Below, piece by piece: positions 45,627 to 54,402 of a stretch of 64,000 bases of DNA. The notes beneath the pieces are model-generated. The model was not told where the DNA came from and ran no database searches. It saw only the letters and a program-made list of their open reading frames with translations. Each line of letters opens with the position of its first letter. The first letter of the stretch is position 1. This DNA comes from Actinomyces minihominis (lineage in GTDB: Bacteria; Actinomycetota; Actinomycetes; Actinomycetales; Actinomycetaceae): NCBI RefSeq assembly GCF_900187855.1, contig NZ_FYEG01000002.1, forward strand, positions 310,001 through 374,000, given 5' to 3'. The position numbers and the translations under genes were made by a program.

Positions 45627-47470
45627 TTCTTCCCTGTCGGCGCGTCGGAGGTTAGGGCGGCAATGAAGGCTTCCTGGGGCACTTCGACGCGCCCGATGGA
45701 CTTCATGCGCTTCTTGCCCTCCTTCTGCTTCTCAAGCAGCTTCCGCTTGCGGGAGATGTCGCCGCCGTAGCACTTTGCCAGCATGTCCTTGCGAAGGGCC
45801 TTGATCGTTTCGCGCGAGATCACACGGGAACCGATTGCCGCCTGCACCGGAATCTCGAACTGCTGCCTCGGAATCAGATCCTTGAGGCGCTTCGTCATGC
45901 GCAGACCGTAGGCGTAGGCATTGTCCCGGTGGACGATGGCGGAGAAAGCGTCGACCTTCTCTGCGTTAAGTAGGATGTCGACCTTGACGAGGTCCGCTAC
46001 GGCATCGCCATCCTCGTGGTAGTCCAGCGAGGCATAACCGCGGGTGCGCGACTTAAGGTGGTCGAAGAAGTCGAAGACAATCTCAGCCAGCGGCAGCTGG
46101 TAGCGCAGCTCGACGCGGTCCTGGGACAGGTAGTCCATACCGAGCATGGTCCCGCGCCTTTCCTGGCACAGCTCCATCACCGAACCCACAAAGTCAGTTG
46201 GGGTGAGAATCGTGGCGCCAACCATGGGTTCACGAACGGCAGAGATCTTCCCTTCTGGGAACTCCGACGGGTTGTCAACCCGGATCTTTGAGCCGTCCTC
46301 AGCCGTTACCTCGTAGACGACGTTGGGGGCCGTGGCGATCAGGTCGAGGCCGAACTCGCGCTCCAGGCGTTCACGCACGATCTCAAGGTGCAGCAGGCCG
46401 AGGAAGCCACAGCGGAATCCGAACCCAAGCGCAACGGAGGTTTCGGGTTCGAATGTCAGCGCGGCATCGTTGAGCTGCAACTTGGTGAGGGCTTCGCGCA
46501 GGTCGGGGAAGTCGGAGCCGTCAACGGGGTAGACACCGGAGAACACCATTGGCAGGGGGTTGTGGTAGCCGGGAAGGGGCGTCTGTGCCGACCGGATGGC
46601 GGTGGTGACGGTGTCACCGACGCGGGACTCGCGGACATCCTTCACTCCGGTGATGAGGTAGCCGACCTCACCCGCCCCCAACCCCTCGGTGGGAGTGGGT
46701 TCCGGGGACATGACTCCGACCTCAAGCAGCTCGTAGGTCGAGCCCGATGACATCATTTTGACGCGCTCACGTTTTGTGAGGTGTCCGTCGACAACTCGAA
46801 CGTAGGTGACCACTCCGCGGTAGGAGTCGTAAACAGAGTCAAAGATTTCGGCCCGTGTGGCGCCCTCCGGCTCACCCGATGGTGCCGGGATCTCCTGGAC
46901 GATTCGATCAAGGAGCTCGGGAACACCGATTCCGGTCTTGCCGGAAACCAGCAGAACCTCGTCGGTGTCACAGCCGATCAGCGAAGCCAGTTCCTCGGCA
47001 AACTTCTCCGGTTGTGCCCCGGGCAGATCGATCTTGTTGAGGACGGGAATGATGACGAGGTCGTTCTCCATGGCCAGGTAGAGGTTGGCTAGTGTCTGAG
47101 CCTCAATCCCCTGGGCTGCGTCCACCAGAAGAACGGCCCCCTCACAGGCTGCCAGGGACCTCGATACCTCATAGGTGAAGTCAACGTGGCCCGGGGTGTC
47201 GATCATGTTGAGGGCGTAGGTTTCATCGCCAACAGTCCAGGGCAGACGCACCGCCTGGCTCTTGATGGTGATGCCCCGTTCACGTTCAATATCCATGCGG
47301 TCGAGGTACTGGGCGCGCATATCGCGCGACTCAACGATTCCCGTCAGCTGCAGCATGCGATCGGCAAGTGTGGACTTGCCGTGGTCGATATGCGCAATGA
47401 TCGAGAAGTTCCGGATGCGGGCCTCGGGGGTAGCTCCGGGCACATTGATGCCGAACCTCTCATCGCTCAC
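45623..47470 (-). CDS. lepA: Elongation factor 4 (LepA)
   Basis: Ribosomal back-translocase GTPase. 615 aa: [22 protein letters not shown] (G1), [12 protein letters not shown] (G2), [13 protein letters not shown] (G3), NKIDLPGA (G4), then domain II, EF-G-like domains III and V, and the LepA-specific C-terminal domain ending with [25 protein letters not shown]. First gene of the lepA-trmB-hemW group; divergent from rpsT. Confidence 0.98.
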   Translation of the reverse strand: MSDERFGINVPGATPEARIRNFSIIAHIDHGKSTLADRMLQLTGIVESRDMRAQYLDRMDIERERGITIKSQAVRLPWTVGDETYALNMIDTPGHVDFTYEVSRSLAACEGAVLLVDAAQGIEAQTLANLYLAMENDLVIIPVLNKIDLPGAQPEKFAEELASLIGCDTDEVLLVSGKTGIGVPELLDRIVQEIPAPSGEPEGATRAEIFDSVYDSYRGVVTYVRVVDGHLTKRERVKMMSSGSTYELLEVGVMSPEPTPTEGLGAGEVGYLITGVKDVRESRVGDTVTTAIRSAQTPLPGYHNPLPMVFSGVYPVDGSDFPDLREALTKLQLNDAALTFEPETSVALGFGFRCGFLGLLHLEIVRERLEREFGLDLIATAPNVVYEVTAEDGSKIRVDNPSEFPEGKISAVREPMVGATILTPTDFVGSVMELCQERRGTMLGMDYLSQDRVELRYQLPLAEIVFDFFDHLKSRTRGYASLDYHEDGDAVADLVKVDILLNAEKVDAFSAIVHRDNAYAYGLRMTKRLKDLIPRQQFEIPVQAAIGSRVISRETIKALRKDMLAKCYGGDISRKRKLLEKQKEGKKRMKSIGRVEVPQEAFIAALTSDAPTGKK

Positions 47471-47811
47471 AGGCGGCCTCCTCGGTTGAAATGGACCTCT
47501 TATATTGAGGTGGTATCTGGAGCAAAGTTTGCCACGGGGCAGAAGGTAACTCTAATGGCCGGGCAGGAATGTGCCTACATGCACCCGCGGAGGGGACGAA
47601 CAGCCGCCTCGGCGTGATTAGTTCCACCTTGAGAATCGCCTCTGGGACTGGAGCCTGGGTCCCCTACTGATAAAGTTATCGATTGGACTCCACGCGTGGT
47701 CGAGCGTGGGACCAGGTTACGACCGATCGCGGGTGTCCCCACGCCCAGTCCCCGGTTACGCCTCACCCCTCATCGACCGTGAATATTGATACCCAGTTGA
47801 GGAGAGTCTAA
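47471..47811. promoter_or_regulatory. lepA/rpsT divergent intergenic region (341 bp)
   Basis: Promoters for lepA (minus) and rpsT (plus) must lie here, but I cannot place convincing -35/-10 pairs. Two small hairpins are visible: CCACGC...GCGTGG around 47691-47710 and GGGAC...GTCCC around 47645-47665. The rpsT ribosome site GAGGAG lies 7 nt before its GTG start. No gene or RNA was recognised. Confidence 0.4.
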
Positions 47812-48072
47812 GTGGCCAACATCAAGCAGCAGAAGAAGCGCGTTCTTACCAACGAGAAGAGGCGCATTCGTAACCAGGCTGTGAAGTCTGAGCTGAAGAC
47901 CCTGGTTCGTAAGACCCGCGAAGCAGTTGAGGCTGGCGATAAGGAACTGGCTGAGACCAACCTTCGCGCCGCAGCACGCAAGCTGGACGTGGCAGTGTCC
48001 AAGGGCGTTATTCACCGCAACCAGGCAGCTCAGCGTAAGTCGAAGCTGGCCAAGCGTGTGAATGAGATGTAG
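47812..48072 (+). CDS. rpsT: 30S ribosomal protein S20
   Basis: 86 aa, [21 protein letters not shown] start, helical and very basic, ending LAKRVNEM; normal length. GTG start with GAGGAG 7 nt upstream. The last 97 nt, including the stop, lie inside a 229-bp direct repeat that recurs at 55273, where only the 3' end of the gene is present. This copy is the intact one. Confidence 0.97.
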   Translation: MANIKQQKKRVLTNEKRRIRNQAVKSELKTLVRKTREAVEAGDKELAETNLRAAARKLDVAVSKGVIHRNQAAQRKSKLAKRVNEM

Positions 48073-48204
48073 TCGGGGCTAAAGCCCAAACACTTTCGAT
48101 TCCCGCACCTCGGGGCTCTATCGGATCTGTGCGATCTTCAACAGGCACAGTTCGATGGCAGCGTCCGGAGTGCGGGATTCTCCTTTAACCGCCGCATCGG
48201 TGTC
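47976..48204. repeat. 229-bp direct repeat, left copy
   Basis: Identical to 55273-55501 except one base (C at 48050, T at 55347). It spans the last 97 nt of rpsT, the 45-nt rpsT-holA gap and the last 87 nt of holA in antisense. The repeat period is 7,297 bp. The sequence diverges abruptly at both ends. Confidence 0.95.
48118..48204 (-). pseudogene. holA 3'-end remnant at the left junction
   Basis: The last 28 codons and stop of holA (reading DAAIELCLLKIAQIR at the end) are present with the rest of the gene absent, because the insert begins at 48205. It is a by-product of the repeat, not a gene. Confidence 0.9.
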
Positions 48205-48254
48205 GGGAGACCGGGTGCTGTGCATGAAGGCCGCTCCTCTATTCATTAACGACA

Positions 48255-48285
48255 AGAGCGGGGCTGCGTAAAACAGCCCCGCTCT
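48255..48285 (-). terminator. Strong hairpin downstream of the His-rich protein gene
   Basis: A perfect 12-bp inverted repeat, AGAGCGGGGCTG (48255-48266) and its complement (48274-48285), with a 7-nt loop, 40 bp behind the stop at 48326. It is near the left edge of the island and could work in either direction; the T-run is short. Confidence 0.7.
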
Positions 48286-48325
48286 GTAGTGTCTCGAAAC
48301 GCTTCACTAAATGAAGCGCGGATCC

Positions 48326-48856
48326 TTAGTCTTGCTCAGCCTTTGCAACTACGTTGTCGAGGGCCTTGGCAACGCGCTCAGCGTCGGCCTCAACATCGTC
48401 GGCCAAGTAGTCCTCATCCAAGCCGAGCTTCTCGAGGCCCTTCACGACGTGAGCCGCAGCGGCCTTGGCATCACGCTCGATGTGAGCGATGACGTGCTCA
48501 AGCACCTTCTCGATGTGCCGTTCTGCGTCAGCCTCTACCTTCACGGCGTGGTTAGCAGCGCGTTCGACAGACTTGTCAGAGGCACCCTTCTCTTGCTTCT
48601 CTGCCAGCTTCGCGTAGGCACGATCAACGCGCTTCGCTTCGTGCAGGACTACCTTCTCCAAGTATTCAACGTGGTGCTTAGCGAAGGCTGCGTCGAGCTC
48701 TACCTGATGCTCTACGTGCTTCACTTCGCGCTCTTCACGGGCGTCAGTGTGTTCAACCTGCTTTTCGAGGCGGGCAACTTCGCCCTCGTAAACCTTTGAC
48801 GCGTGATTCTCAGCGTCGACTACTTTCTTTTCCCATTCGGCAGCTTTATCAGCCAT
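48326..48856 (-). CDS. His/Glu/Lys/Ala-rich helical coiled-coil protein
   Basis: 176 aa with no signal peptide, membrane segment, Cys, Gly cluster or Pro helix breakers. It is almost entirely heptad-like amphipathic helix, very rich in Ala, Glu, Lys, Val, Asp and about 16 His (for example KHVEHQVELDAAFAKHHVEY and ERHIEKVLEHVIAHIERD). GGAGGAACC lies just before ATG, so it is well translated. Many His in a charged helix could buffer pH or bind metal near neutrality. Together with oxalate decarboxylase in the same island this hints at acid stress, which is inference. No family recognised. Confidence 0.75.
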   Translation of the reverse strand: MADKAAEWEKKVVDAENHASKVYEGEVARLEKQVEHTDAREEREVKHVEHQVELDAAFAKHHVEYLEKVVLHEAKRVDRAYAKLAEKQEKGASDKSVERAANHAVKVEADAERHIEKVLEHVIAHIERDAKAAAAHVVKGLEKLGLDEDYLADDVEADAERVAKALDNVVAKAEQD

Positions 48857-48996
48857 TTGGTTCCTCCATCAGATTCTGGGGTGACCCCCGATTTGTAAAG
48901 GAAAAGCCGTCTGTCGTGCTCTTCCCCGCACCTCAAGAATACGGCTTCTGCCGCAACTTCGCTCGCAGAGCGTTCTCTATGAGCATGAAGTGCTAA

Positions 48997-49977
48997 TTAT
49001 TTAGTTGTTCCAACAGTCCCTGCGTGCGCCGCTGTCTGGTATTCGGCGGGCATCTGAGAGCGGTCGATTGTCGCATTTCCTGCGCGCGTGGCCACCGGAT
49101 CTGGGTAGTAGGCGAGTGGATCTACTGCCTGTGTGGGGTCCTTACTGCGTTTGCCGTCCGAAATATAGATGAGGACGCCCACCCCGAAGATAGCCAGTGA
49201 AATCAGTACGACCTTCCACGTGAAGGAGAGGAACAGGTAAGAGGTGGCGGCCAGGGCCAAAACAACCATGATCCACCGGACTGCTGCCTTGAGTTGGAAC
49301 GCGCCCTTGGCCGACGGGACTTTCTGTAGCTTGATTACAGTCAAAATTGTCGGCACATACTGGATGGCGCTGGCACAAACAACTAGCGTCGCCAAGAAGA
49401 CGTAGTCGCCCGTAGACAAAAGCGCGGATGCCAGTGCCGCAGTGATCACGATCGCCACGACTGGCGAACCGTACTTGTTCTTCTTACCCATCCACGGTGG
49501 CAGCAACTTGTGGCCATTAGCGAGAGAAGCAGCTAGGACCGGGACCTCAAACGAACAGGCGAACGCCACCCCAAAGATCGAAACTGCGGTTCCGGCAATC
49601 ACGATGTAGTAGGCCCACTCACCCATTGAATGCCGCATTGCTTCGGCAACCGGAATTGAAGAGTCCGCGATCTTAGAGCCGAGGATGCCGACAGTGACCG
49701 TCTGGATCAGAATGTAAATTGCCGTGACAGCTGCGATGACAATCAGGAGTGCCTTCGGCAGGTTCTTCTGCTGGTTCTTCATCCGCAAACCAGCAATGGT
49801 CAAGAACGAGAATCCGGCGAAAAGGTAGAACGTGACACCGTAGGCGCTCATCACGGCGTCAGACCCGCTGCTGAAGTTATCAACAGAACTAGGGTAAAGA
49901 GGCTTGAAGTTAGCGATCTTCATGGCGAAAGCACCAGCGATGATGACTGCGGCGGTCCTAAGCCCCACTCCGGGCAT
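48997..49977 (-). pseudogene. Amino-acid permease (APC family), N-terminally truncated
   Basis: 326 codons with about seven membrane segments, starting at GVGLRTAAVIIAGAFAMKIANF, which corresponds to the middle (around TM6) of APC permeases of 450-490 aa. The usual GxGxG substrate-loop start (GSIIGSGIF type) and the first five segments are missing. The frame stays open about 28 codons further upstream, but that sequence is not permease-like. The C-terminus (DPLAYYPDPVATRAG) is complete. A fold with only the C-terminal half is unlikely to transport, so I regard it as a broken gene whose 5' half was lost at a junction near 49990. Confidence 0.75.
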
Positions 49978-50344
49978 CGAGCTCAGGACCCGAGTAAAGA
50001 GGGTGACTAAGCACCAGTTCCTCCACTTAGCTGGCGACTTCTGCTCTTTGGGCGTGCAACATGATCAGTTGGCGAGCCAGATGCGGCAGGACTAGAGTGG
50101 CGGCCATCGAACGAGAGCGGCGCGTATATCCCTCACCGTGACGACGCCTTGCATGGGGAGGATCTCACGCCACCTCAATACCCGTCCGGCCATGCGGAAC
50201 CAGCGAGCACCATAATGGCAGAATCGGGCGCGGCTCCTCCGAAGGCGTAGACGCCAACCAGATCACCCAGAACTGGCGCAACCCGCAGAGGTATTCAAAG
50301 AACACCCGGGACGGAATCAGGCCGTTGTCCACCCTGAAAGTATG
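49978..50344. other. Gene-free decayed stretch in the island (367 bp)
   Basis: No ORF with a ribosome site and no hairpin terminator was found. Several short frames look like chance. One minus-strand segment (about 50166-50255) reads DLVGVYAFGGAAPDSAIMVLAG and loosely recalls the GSxxxxxSDxDL motif of nucleotidyltransferases, but it is too short and imperfect to name. Probably the scar that removed the permease 5' half. Confidence 0.35.
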
Positions 50345-51475
50345 CTAGCTGCGAACCATTTCCACTAACACGCGTCTCCAGTCCTCTCGCATCGCAAGGT
50401 ATGAGAGGCGCCTTCCCACAGAATTGGAAGCTACCCCGATCGCTTGAGCTATTTCAGTGGAAATGGTCCCAGCGACCACTCCGTCACGGGAGCCGAACAC
50501 GTCTTCACCGACGACTGCCGGGCCGGTTGCATCATCTGCCGTTAGATAGCGGATCTCGACTCGGTGGATGCGCCTGTCCCCGCCCTCGTATACTACTGCG
50601 GCTTCGTGACTCCATTGGCGCAGTTCTGGTTTCGGCGGGTCCAGCGTGCCCACCACGCCCAGCTCTCCCGGGCCGAAGAATCTACTGTCGCGCGGACTTA
50701 GCCGCACCGGGATTACCTCAGCTATCTCGCCGCCAGCAGGCCCCAAGTGTATCCGCATTTCCACGACCATCCCGGTTCGGTTTGTGACCTCCATTCCTGT
50801 ATCGGTCATGATCACATGCACAACGTCGGCCGCGCCGATAGGTGCGTGTGGCGGCTCTTCGAGCCCTGTCTGGTAAGCCTTCGTTGCAAAGACGAGCGCG
50901 ACGTGACCGGTCTGCGAGCGGATGGTCTCTATGGCGACTGAAGACCCGACGGGAACCGGGCCGCCGCCCGCAACCTGGCCGCCCAACGACTCCGCCAACC
51001 CGTTCCTGAGCAGCACGGCATATTGCGCTGCCTGCTCTGTCAAAGCAACGGTCGTCAGCGAAGAACCGGGCGGTCCCGGAACCAGAACGATTAGGCCCTC
51101 TAGGCTGCTCTCCGCGAGCGAGTCGACCAGCTCCTCGACCCACGTTTGCGCATCAAAGGGAGTCCCCGCCACCAAGACACCCAGCGGCACACCAGCTTCC
51201 TGATCATCTCTAGCAAGGCGCTCCGCCAATCGGATTGCCTCTGCCGGCACGACCGGCTGTTCCGCGACCACTGCCACCAGGTCCGCATCGGTCAACCCGG
51301 TCTCCAGTGCCTGCTGAAGCTGGGCCTGTCTGCTGCCAGCGGTAATAGTCACTTTTCTAAGGAACCCGCTCAGGCAGAGGAGACTTTCGCGTGTGAGCGT
51401 TCCCTCGTCCCACAACAGGGCCGCCACGGGGGACGTGCTCGGATCACCGCCGCCCGAAATTGCATTCCCGCCCAC
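50345..51475 (-). CDS. Unrecognised 376-aa protein with possible C-terminal helix-turn-helix
   Basis: Soluble, acidic-to-neutral protein. An N-terminal two-thirds with alternating strands and helices (DADLVAVVAEQPVVPAEAIR, GLIVLVPGPPGSSLTTVAL, VALVFATKAYQTGLEEPP) precedes a beta-rich part (TGMEVTNRTGMVVEMRIHLG, DSRFFGPGELGVVGTL). The end, TISTEIAQAIGVASNSVGRR followed by LSYLAMREDWRRVLV, could be a DNA-binding helix-turn-helix. GTG start with GGGGGC upstream. It follows the 151-aa gene by 17 bp, so the two form a unit transcribed away from oxdC. The function is unknown; regulation of the neighbouring cassette is only a guess. Confidence 0.65.
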   Translation of the reverse strand: MGGNAISGGGDPSTSPVAALLWDEGTLTRESLLCLSGFLRKVTITAGSRQAQLQQALETGLTDADLVAVVAEQPVVPAEAIRLAERLARDDQEAGVPLGVLVAGTPFDAQTWVEELVDSLAESSLEGLIVLVPGPPGSSLTTVALTEQAAQYAVLLRNGLAESLGGQVAGGGPVPVGSSVAIETIRSQTGHVALVFATKAYQTGLEEPPHAPIGAADVVHVIMTDTGMEVTNRTGMVVEMRIHLGPAGGEIAEVIPVRLSPRDSRFFGPGELGVVGTLDPPKPELRQWSHEAAVVYEGGDRRIHRVEIRYLTADDATGPAVVGEDVFGSRDGVVAGTISTEIAQAIGVASNSVGRRLSYLAMREDWRRVLVEMVRS

Positions 51476-51492
51476 GTATACGCCCCCGGAGC

Positions 51493-51948
51493 CTAGTTGT
51501 CGGTGACGCGCAGACGGATCTTCACGAGTCCAGCGTGGACGTCGCTCTTCAGGTAGGCGGAGAGTTCATCAGCGCTCATATCGGGCCCGGTTATCGCCTC
51601 TCCCGCGGCAAGGACTATGTACCTACGCGCAATTGCATTCCCCGTCCAAGCATCAATGACGGGAACCTTGATCCAGGTACGATCCGCGGCATAAAGGTCG
51701 GCTAGTGGGCCGCGCAGTGCAACCGCCAAGTGATCGGTGCCCACCCACGGAATATCGCCGCCAAAACCCATTGATTCCAGCCCCAATTGCTCACTTGCTG
51801 CCTGCAATTCCGTCTGAGCGGCCCGGTCTCCCGGGGTCAGCAGCAGAAACGGAGTGTCTTCACCAAAGGGATTCGGGGCGATCCACGTGAACGTGTTGAT
51901 GTTGTGCGATGACATCTCTGCTTCTGAAGCGTCTAGCTTGTCGTTCAT
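51493..51948 (-). CDS. Unrecognised 151-aa protein paired with the 376-aa protein
   Basis: Soluble protein: MNDKLDASEAEMSSHNIN, then TFTWIAPNPFGEDTPFLLLTPGDRAAQ, GDIPWVGTDHLAVALRGPLADLY, WIKVPVIDAWTGNAIARRYI and a C-terminal DVHAGLVKIRLRVTDN. A beta-rich single domain is likely. No Cys, no signal peptide. It is the first gene of the two-gene unit divergent from oxdC. No family recognised. Confidence 0.65.
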   Translation of the reverse strand: MNDKLDASEAEMSSHNINTFTWIAPNPFGEDTPFLLLTPGDRAAQTELQAASEQLGLESMGFGGDIPWVGTDHLAVALRGPLADLYAADRTWIKVPVIDAWTGNAIARRYIVLAAGEAITGPDMSADELSAYLKSDVHAGLVKIRLRVTDN

Positions 51949-52419
51949 GAAACCTCTACCTCCACCGGGTCCTTTTGACTTGCGACCAGTTCAGTCCGCG
52001 CCTCTGTTAGAGACCCACTGGGAACCTACTCGTGACCTGCTAGAGTCGCGGTCGGCGAAAGGTCCAGGCGGAACCGCTACCAGGCTGACTGTACCGGGTT
52101 CGCCCCCGGAAAGCACGCTGATTCGGGAGCGGGCGCTTTGCAGAATCGACAACATACCCCCACGCAAACGGCTGAAGCCCCCCGCAAGTTTTAGAGCCAG
52201 CGGCGCTTTCGGATTGCTCAATCAAGTTGCCGACCGGTTGCGTGCGGGGGACAATATCGGCAGACCTCGAGCATTATGTAAGTGGGACGAATGCCCGCGT
52301 TGCACTTGTTCGGCCAAGGTCGCAGGTGGACGTTCAGCCAAACGGAGCGAGGCACGGACCGAACGCCACCTTGCCAAGAACCACGAACATACTCAATGAA
52401 GCGTTTGAAAAGGATGAAA
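51949..52419. other. Intergenic region upstream of oxdC (471 bp)
   Basis: It lies between the divergent 151-aa gene and oxdC and should hold both promoters. I found no convincing -35/-10 pair, operator palindrome or structured RNA. Plus-strand frames crossing it (for example from 51854) have odd composition and no ribosome site, so I do not call them. Confidence 0.4.
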
Positions 52420-53607
52420 ATGACTGACAACTCTGTTCCACAACCAATCAGAAAATCGGATGGGAAAGGCTGGCTGGACCTAGGGCCGCGCGACATCATG
52501 CGGGCGGAAGAGAATCCGAGTCTCCTGGTACCACCCGAGACGGATGCGGGAACACTTCCCAATCTGCGCTTCAGCTTTTCTGACACGCACCAGCGTCTTC
52601 AACCGGGCGGTTGGGCGCGGGAGATCACGGCGCGGGAACTTCCTGCCTCGCAAGAGGTTGCCGGCGTAGACATGGCGCTAGCTCCTGGCGCATATCGTGA
52701 GCTGCACTGGCATAAGGAAGCCGAGTGGGGCCTGATGCTGGTGGGGAACGCGCGAGTGACCTCCATTGACGAGAAGGGCCGCTACTTCATTGACGACGTC
52801 GTCGCAGGCGACCTGTGGAACTTCGAGGGAGGCTTGCCACACTCGATCCAGGCACTTGATGAAGGCTGCGAGTTCCTTCTGGTTTTCTCCGACCCGAACT
52901 TCTCTGACAACTCGACGTTCCTGCTTTCAGACTGGTTCATGCACATACCGAAGGATGTCCTTGCAGCGAACCTGAAGAAGACCGTCGGCGAAATCACCAT
53001 GTTCCCGAAGGAAGAGCTGTACATCTTCGAGGGCAACGTTCCCGGACCCATCGCTGAGGTTGAACGCACAACGCCAGCTGGCCCAGTACCTTCACCGTTC
53101 TCGCTACACATGGACACGGTGACCCCCATTGAGTCTGAGGCGGGTCGGGTCCGAATCGTCGACGTGGATGTGTTCCCGGCAGCCAAGACCATCTCAGCTG
53201 CGTTTGTTGAGGTTGAGCCCGGAGGAATGCGCGAACTGCACTGGCATCCGAAGGCCGCGGAGTGGCAGTACTACATACAGGGTCAGGCCCGGATGACAGT
53301 GTTCAACTCCGAAGGACTCGCAAGGACGTTCGATTACCGTGCTGGCGACGTGGGAGTTGTTCCACTGGTCGCGGGGCACTACATCCAGAACACGGGTGAT
53401 GAGACCCTGATTTTTGCGGAAATATTCAGGAATCCTCATTACTCCGACATTTCGCTTAATCAGTGGCTTGCTTCGAACCCCGTTCAGGTGGTCGCTGACC
53501 ACCTGCTCACCACCGACGAGTTCGTGGAGTCGCTACCGACAGACGCAAAACCCGCGCCAGTCGTCTGGTACGACCTATCCAAGGCGAACCAGCAGGACAA
53601 GGAGTAA
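52420..53607 (+). CDS. oxdC: Bicupin oxalate decarboxylase OxdC with Asp in the active-site lid
   Basis: Converts oxalate to formate and CO2, using manganese and consuming a proton. 395 aa, aligned end to end from memory with Bacillus OxdC (QPIRKSD start, NPSLLVPPETDAGTLPNLRFSFSDTH). Metal ligands are intact in both cupins: His96, His98, Glu102, His141 and His274, His276, Glu281. The flexible lid SENST of OxdC, whose Glu162 is the proton donor, reads SDNST here with Asp163. This could lower activity or shift it toward oxalate oxidation. No signal peptide, so cytoplasmic. ATG at 52420 has AAAGGA 6 nt upstream. Followed at once by a flavodoxin-like gene. Confidence 0.9.
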   Translation: MTDNSVPQPIRKSDGKGWLDLGPRDIMRAEENPSLLVPPETDAGTLPNLRFSFSDTHQRLQPGGWAREITARELPASQEVAGVDMALAPGAYRELHWHKEAEWGLMLVGNARVTSIDEKGRYFIDDVVAGDLWNFEGGLPHSIQALDEGCEFLLVFSDPNFSDNSTFLLSDWFMHIPKDVLAANLKKTVGEITMFPKEELYIFEGNVPGPIAEVERTTPAGPVPSPFSLHMDTVTPIESEAGRVRIVDVDVFPAAKTISAAFVEVEPGGMRELHWHPKAAEWQYYIQGQARMTVFNSEGLARTFDYRAGDVGVVPLVAGHYIQNTGDETLIFAEIFRNPHYSDISLNQWLASNPVQVVADHLLTTDEFVESLPTDAKPAPVVWYDLSKANQQDKE

Positions 53608-53610
53608 ATG

Positions 53611-54294
53611 ATGCCAAAGATTCTGGTCGTCTTCTCCTCCATTTTTGGGGCAAACGCCGCTCTTGCCGCTGAGGCGGAGAAAGCCCTGGAATCGGAGGGG
53701 GCCGAGGTGAGGGTGCGAGGAGTCCCGCAGTTGGTTCTTGGCCAGCACGAAGTGGAAGCCGCGAAAGCATATCCAGACGCCACAGAAGAGGACGTTCTGT
53801 GGGCTGACGGGTACGTGTTCACATCTCCGGTACACACCGCGTCCCTTTCGGCTTCCTTGAAAGCGTTTGTTGACAGCCTCCATGACGGAGCTGTTGCCGG
53901 GAAGTACGAGAACCGAACCTTCACCGGGATGGTGACCGCTGAACTTCGCCACTCCGGACAGGAAATAGTTGCGAAACAGCTCAACAACATTGGGGAGGCG
54001 TGGGGTTGTGTCGTAGTGGCCCCGTCAACTGCCAGCTTGGCCCTCAATGAGCTTGACGGAAACGCGTTCGGACTTAGCTTCACTCTAGACAAGGGGAAGC
54101 TGCCTGAAGGGATCGGCCCAGTACTTAGCGATCACCTGTCCAGGTTTGCGCAGATCACGAACGCTATGGTGCCAGCTCGGAATGCGGGCAGAAGTGCCGA
54201 CAAGGCATCATCGGTCCCAACGGATACACCAATCACCGCTGAGACTGATGATCCCGATGCGCCGCGTCACTCGATAAGCTCTGCACTCGGCTAG
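53611..54294 (+). CDS. Flavodoxin-like NAD(P)H-dependent oxidoreductase
   Basis: 227 aa. The N-terminal strand and phosphate loop PKILVVFSSIFGANAALA bind FMN in flavodoxin-like folds. YVFTSPVHTASLSASLKAFVDSL matches the second flavin loop of the WrbA/NQO-like group. A Ser/Asp/Thr-rich tail (about 190-227) is extra. The second ATG (53611) is chosen because AGGAG lies 6 nt upstream; the first ATG is one codon earlier. It begins just after the oxdC stop, so the genes are co-transcribed. Its part in oxalate or formate metabolism, or in redox stress, is not shown. Confidence 0.78.
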   Translation: MPKILVVFSSIFGANAALAAEAEKALESEGAEVRVRGVPQLVLGQHEVEAAKAYPDATEEDVLWADGYVFTSPVHTASLSASLKAFVDSLHDGAVAGKYENRTFTGMVTAELRHSGQEIVAKQLNNIGEAWGCVVVAPSTASLALNELDGNAFGLSFTLDKGKLPEGIGPVLSDHLSRFAQITNAMVPARNAGRSADKASSVPTDTPITAETDDPDAPRHSISSALG

Positions 54295-54344
54295 CTTGGT
54301 GGGGTCGACCCCGAATGTTCGGGTGCCGGCCATCAGCGAGCATT

Positions 54345-54382
54345 CGGCGGCTTCGGTAGGAGCCGCGCCGCTTATTATTTTT
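54345..54382 (+). terminator. Probable terminator after the flavodoxin-like gene
   Basis: CGGCGGCT (54345-54352) pairs with AGCCGCGCCG (54361-54370) with a two-base bulge, followed by the T-rich CTTATTATTTTT. An outer inverted pair CCGAATG/CATTCGG (54311-54317 and 54340-54346) and a perfect 12-bp palindrome GGGGTCGACCCC (54301-54312) lie just upstream. Confidence 0.5.
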
Positions 54383-54402
54383 GACCACGACAAGGAAATC
54401 TC

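Noticed and set aside
50166-50255. Possible nucleotidyltransferase (resistance gene) fragment
   Set aside because: Only about 25 codons resemble the GSxxxxxSD motif and the key Ser-Asp-x-Asp is not intact; more likely chance.
51854-52399. Plus-strand frame of 181 codons between the unknown pair and oxdC
   Set aside because: It overlaps the start of the 151-aa gene, lacks a ribosome site and has a Pro/Arg/Ser-rich composition without domain-like pattern.
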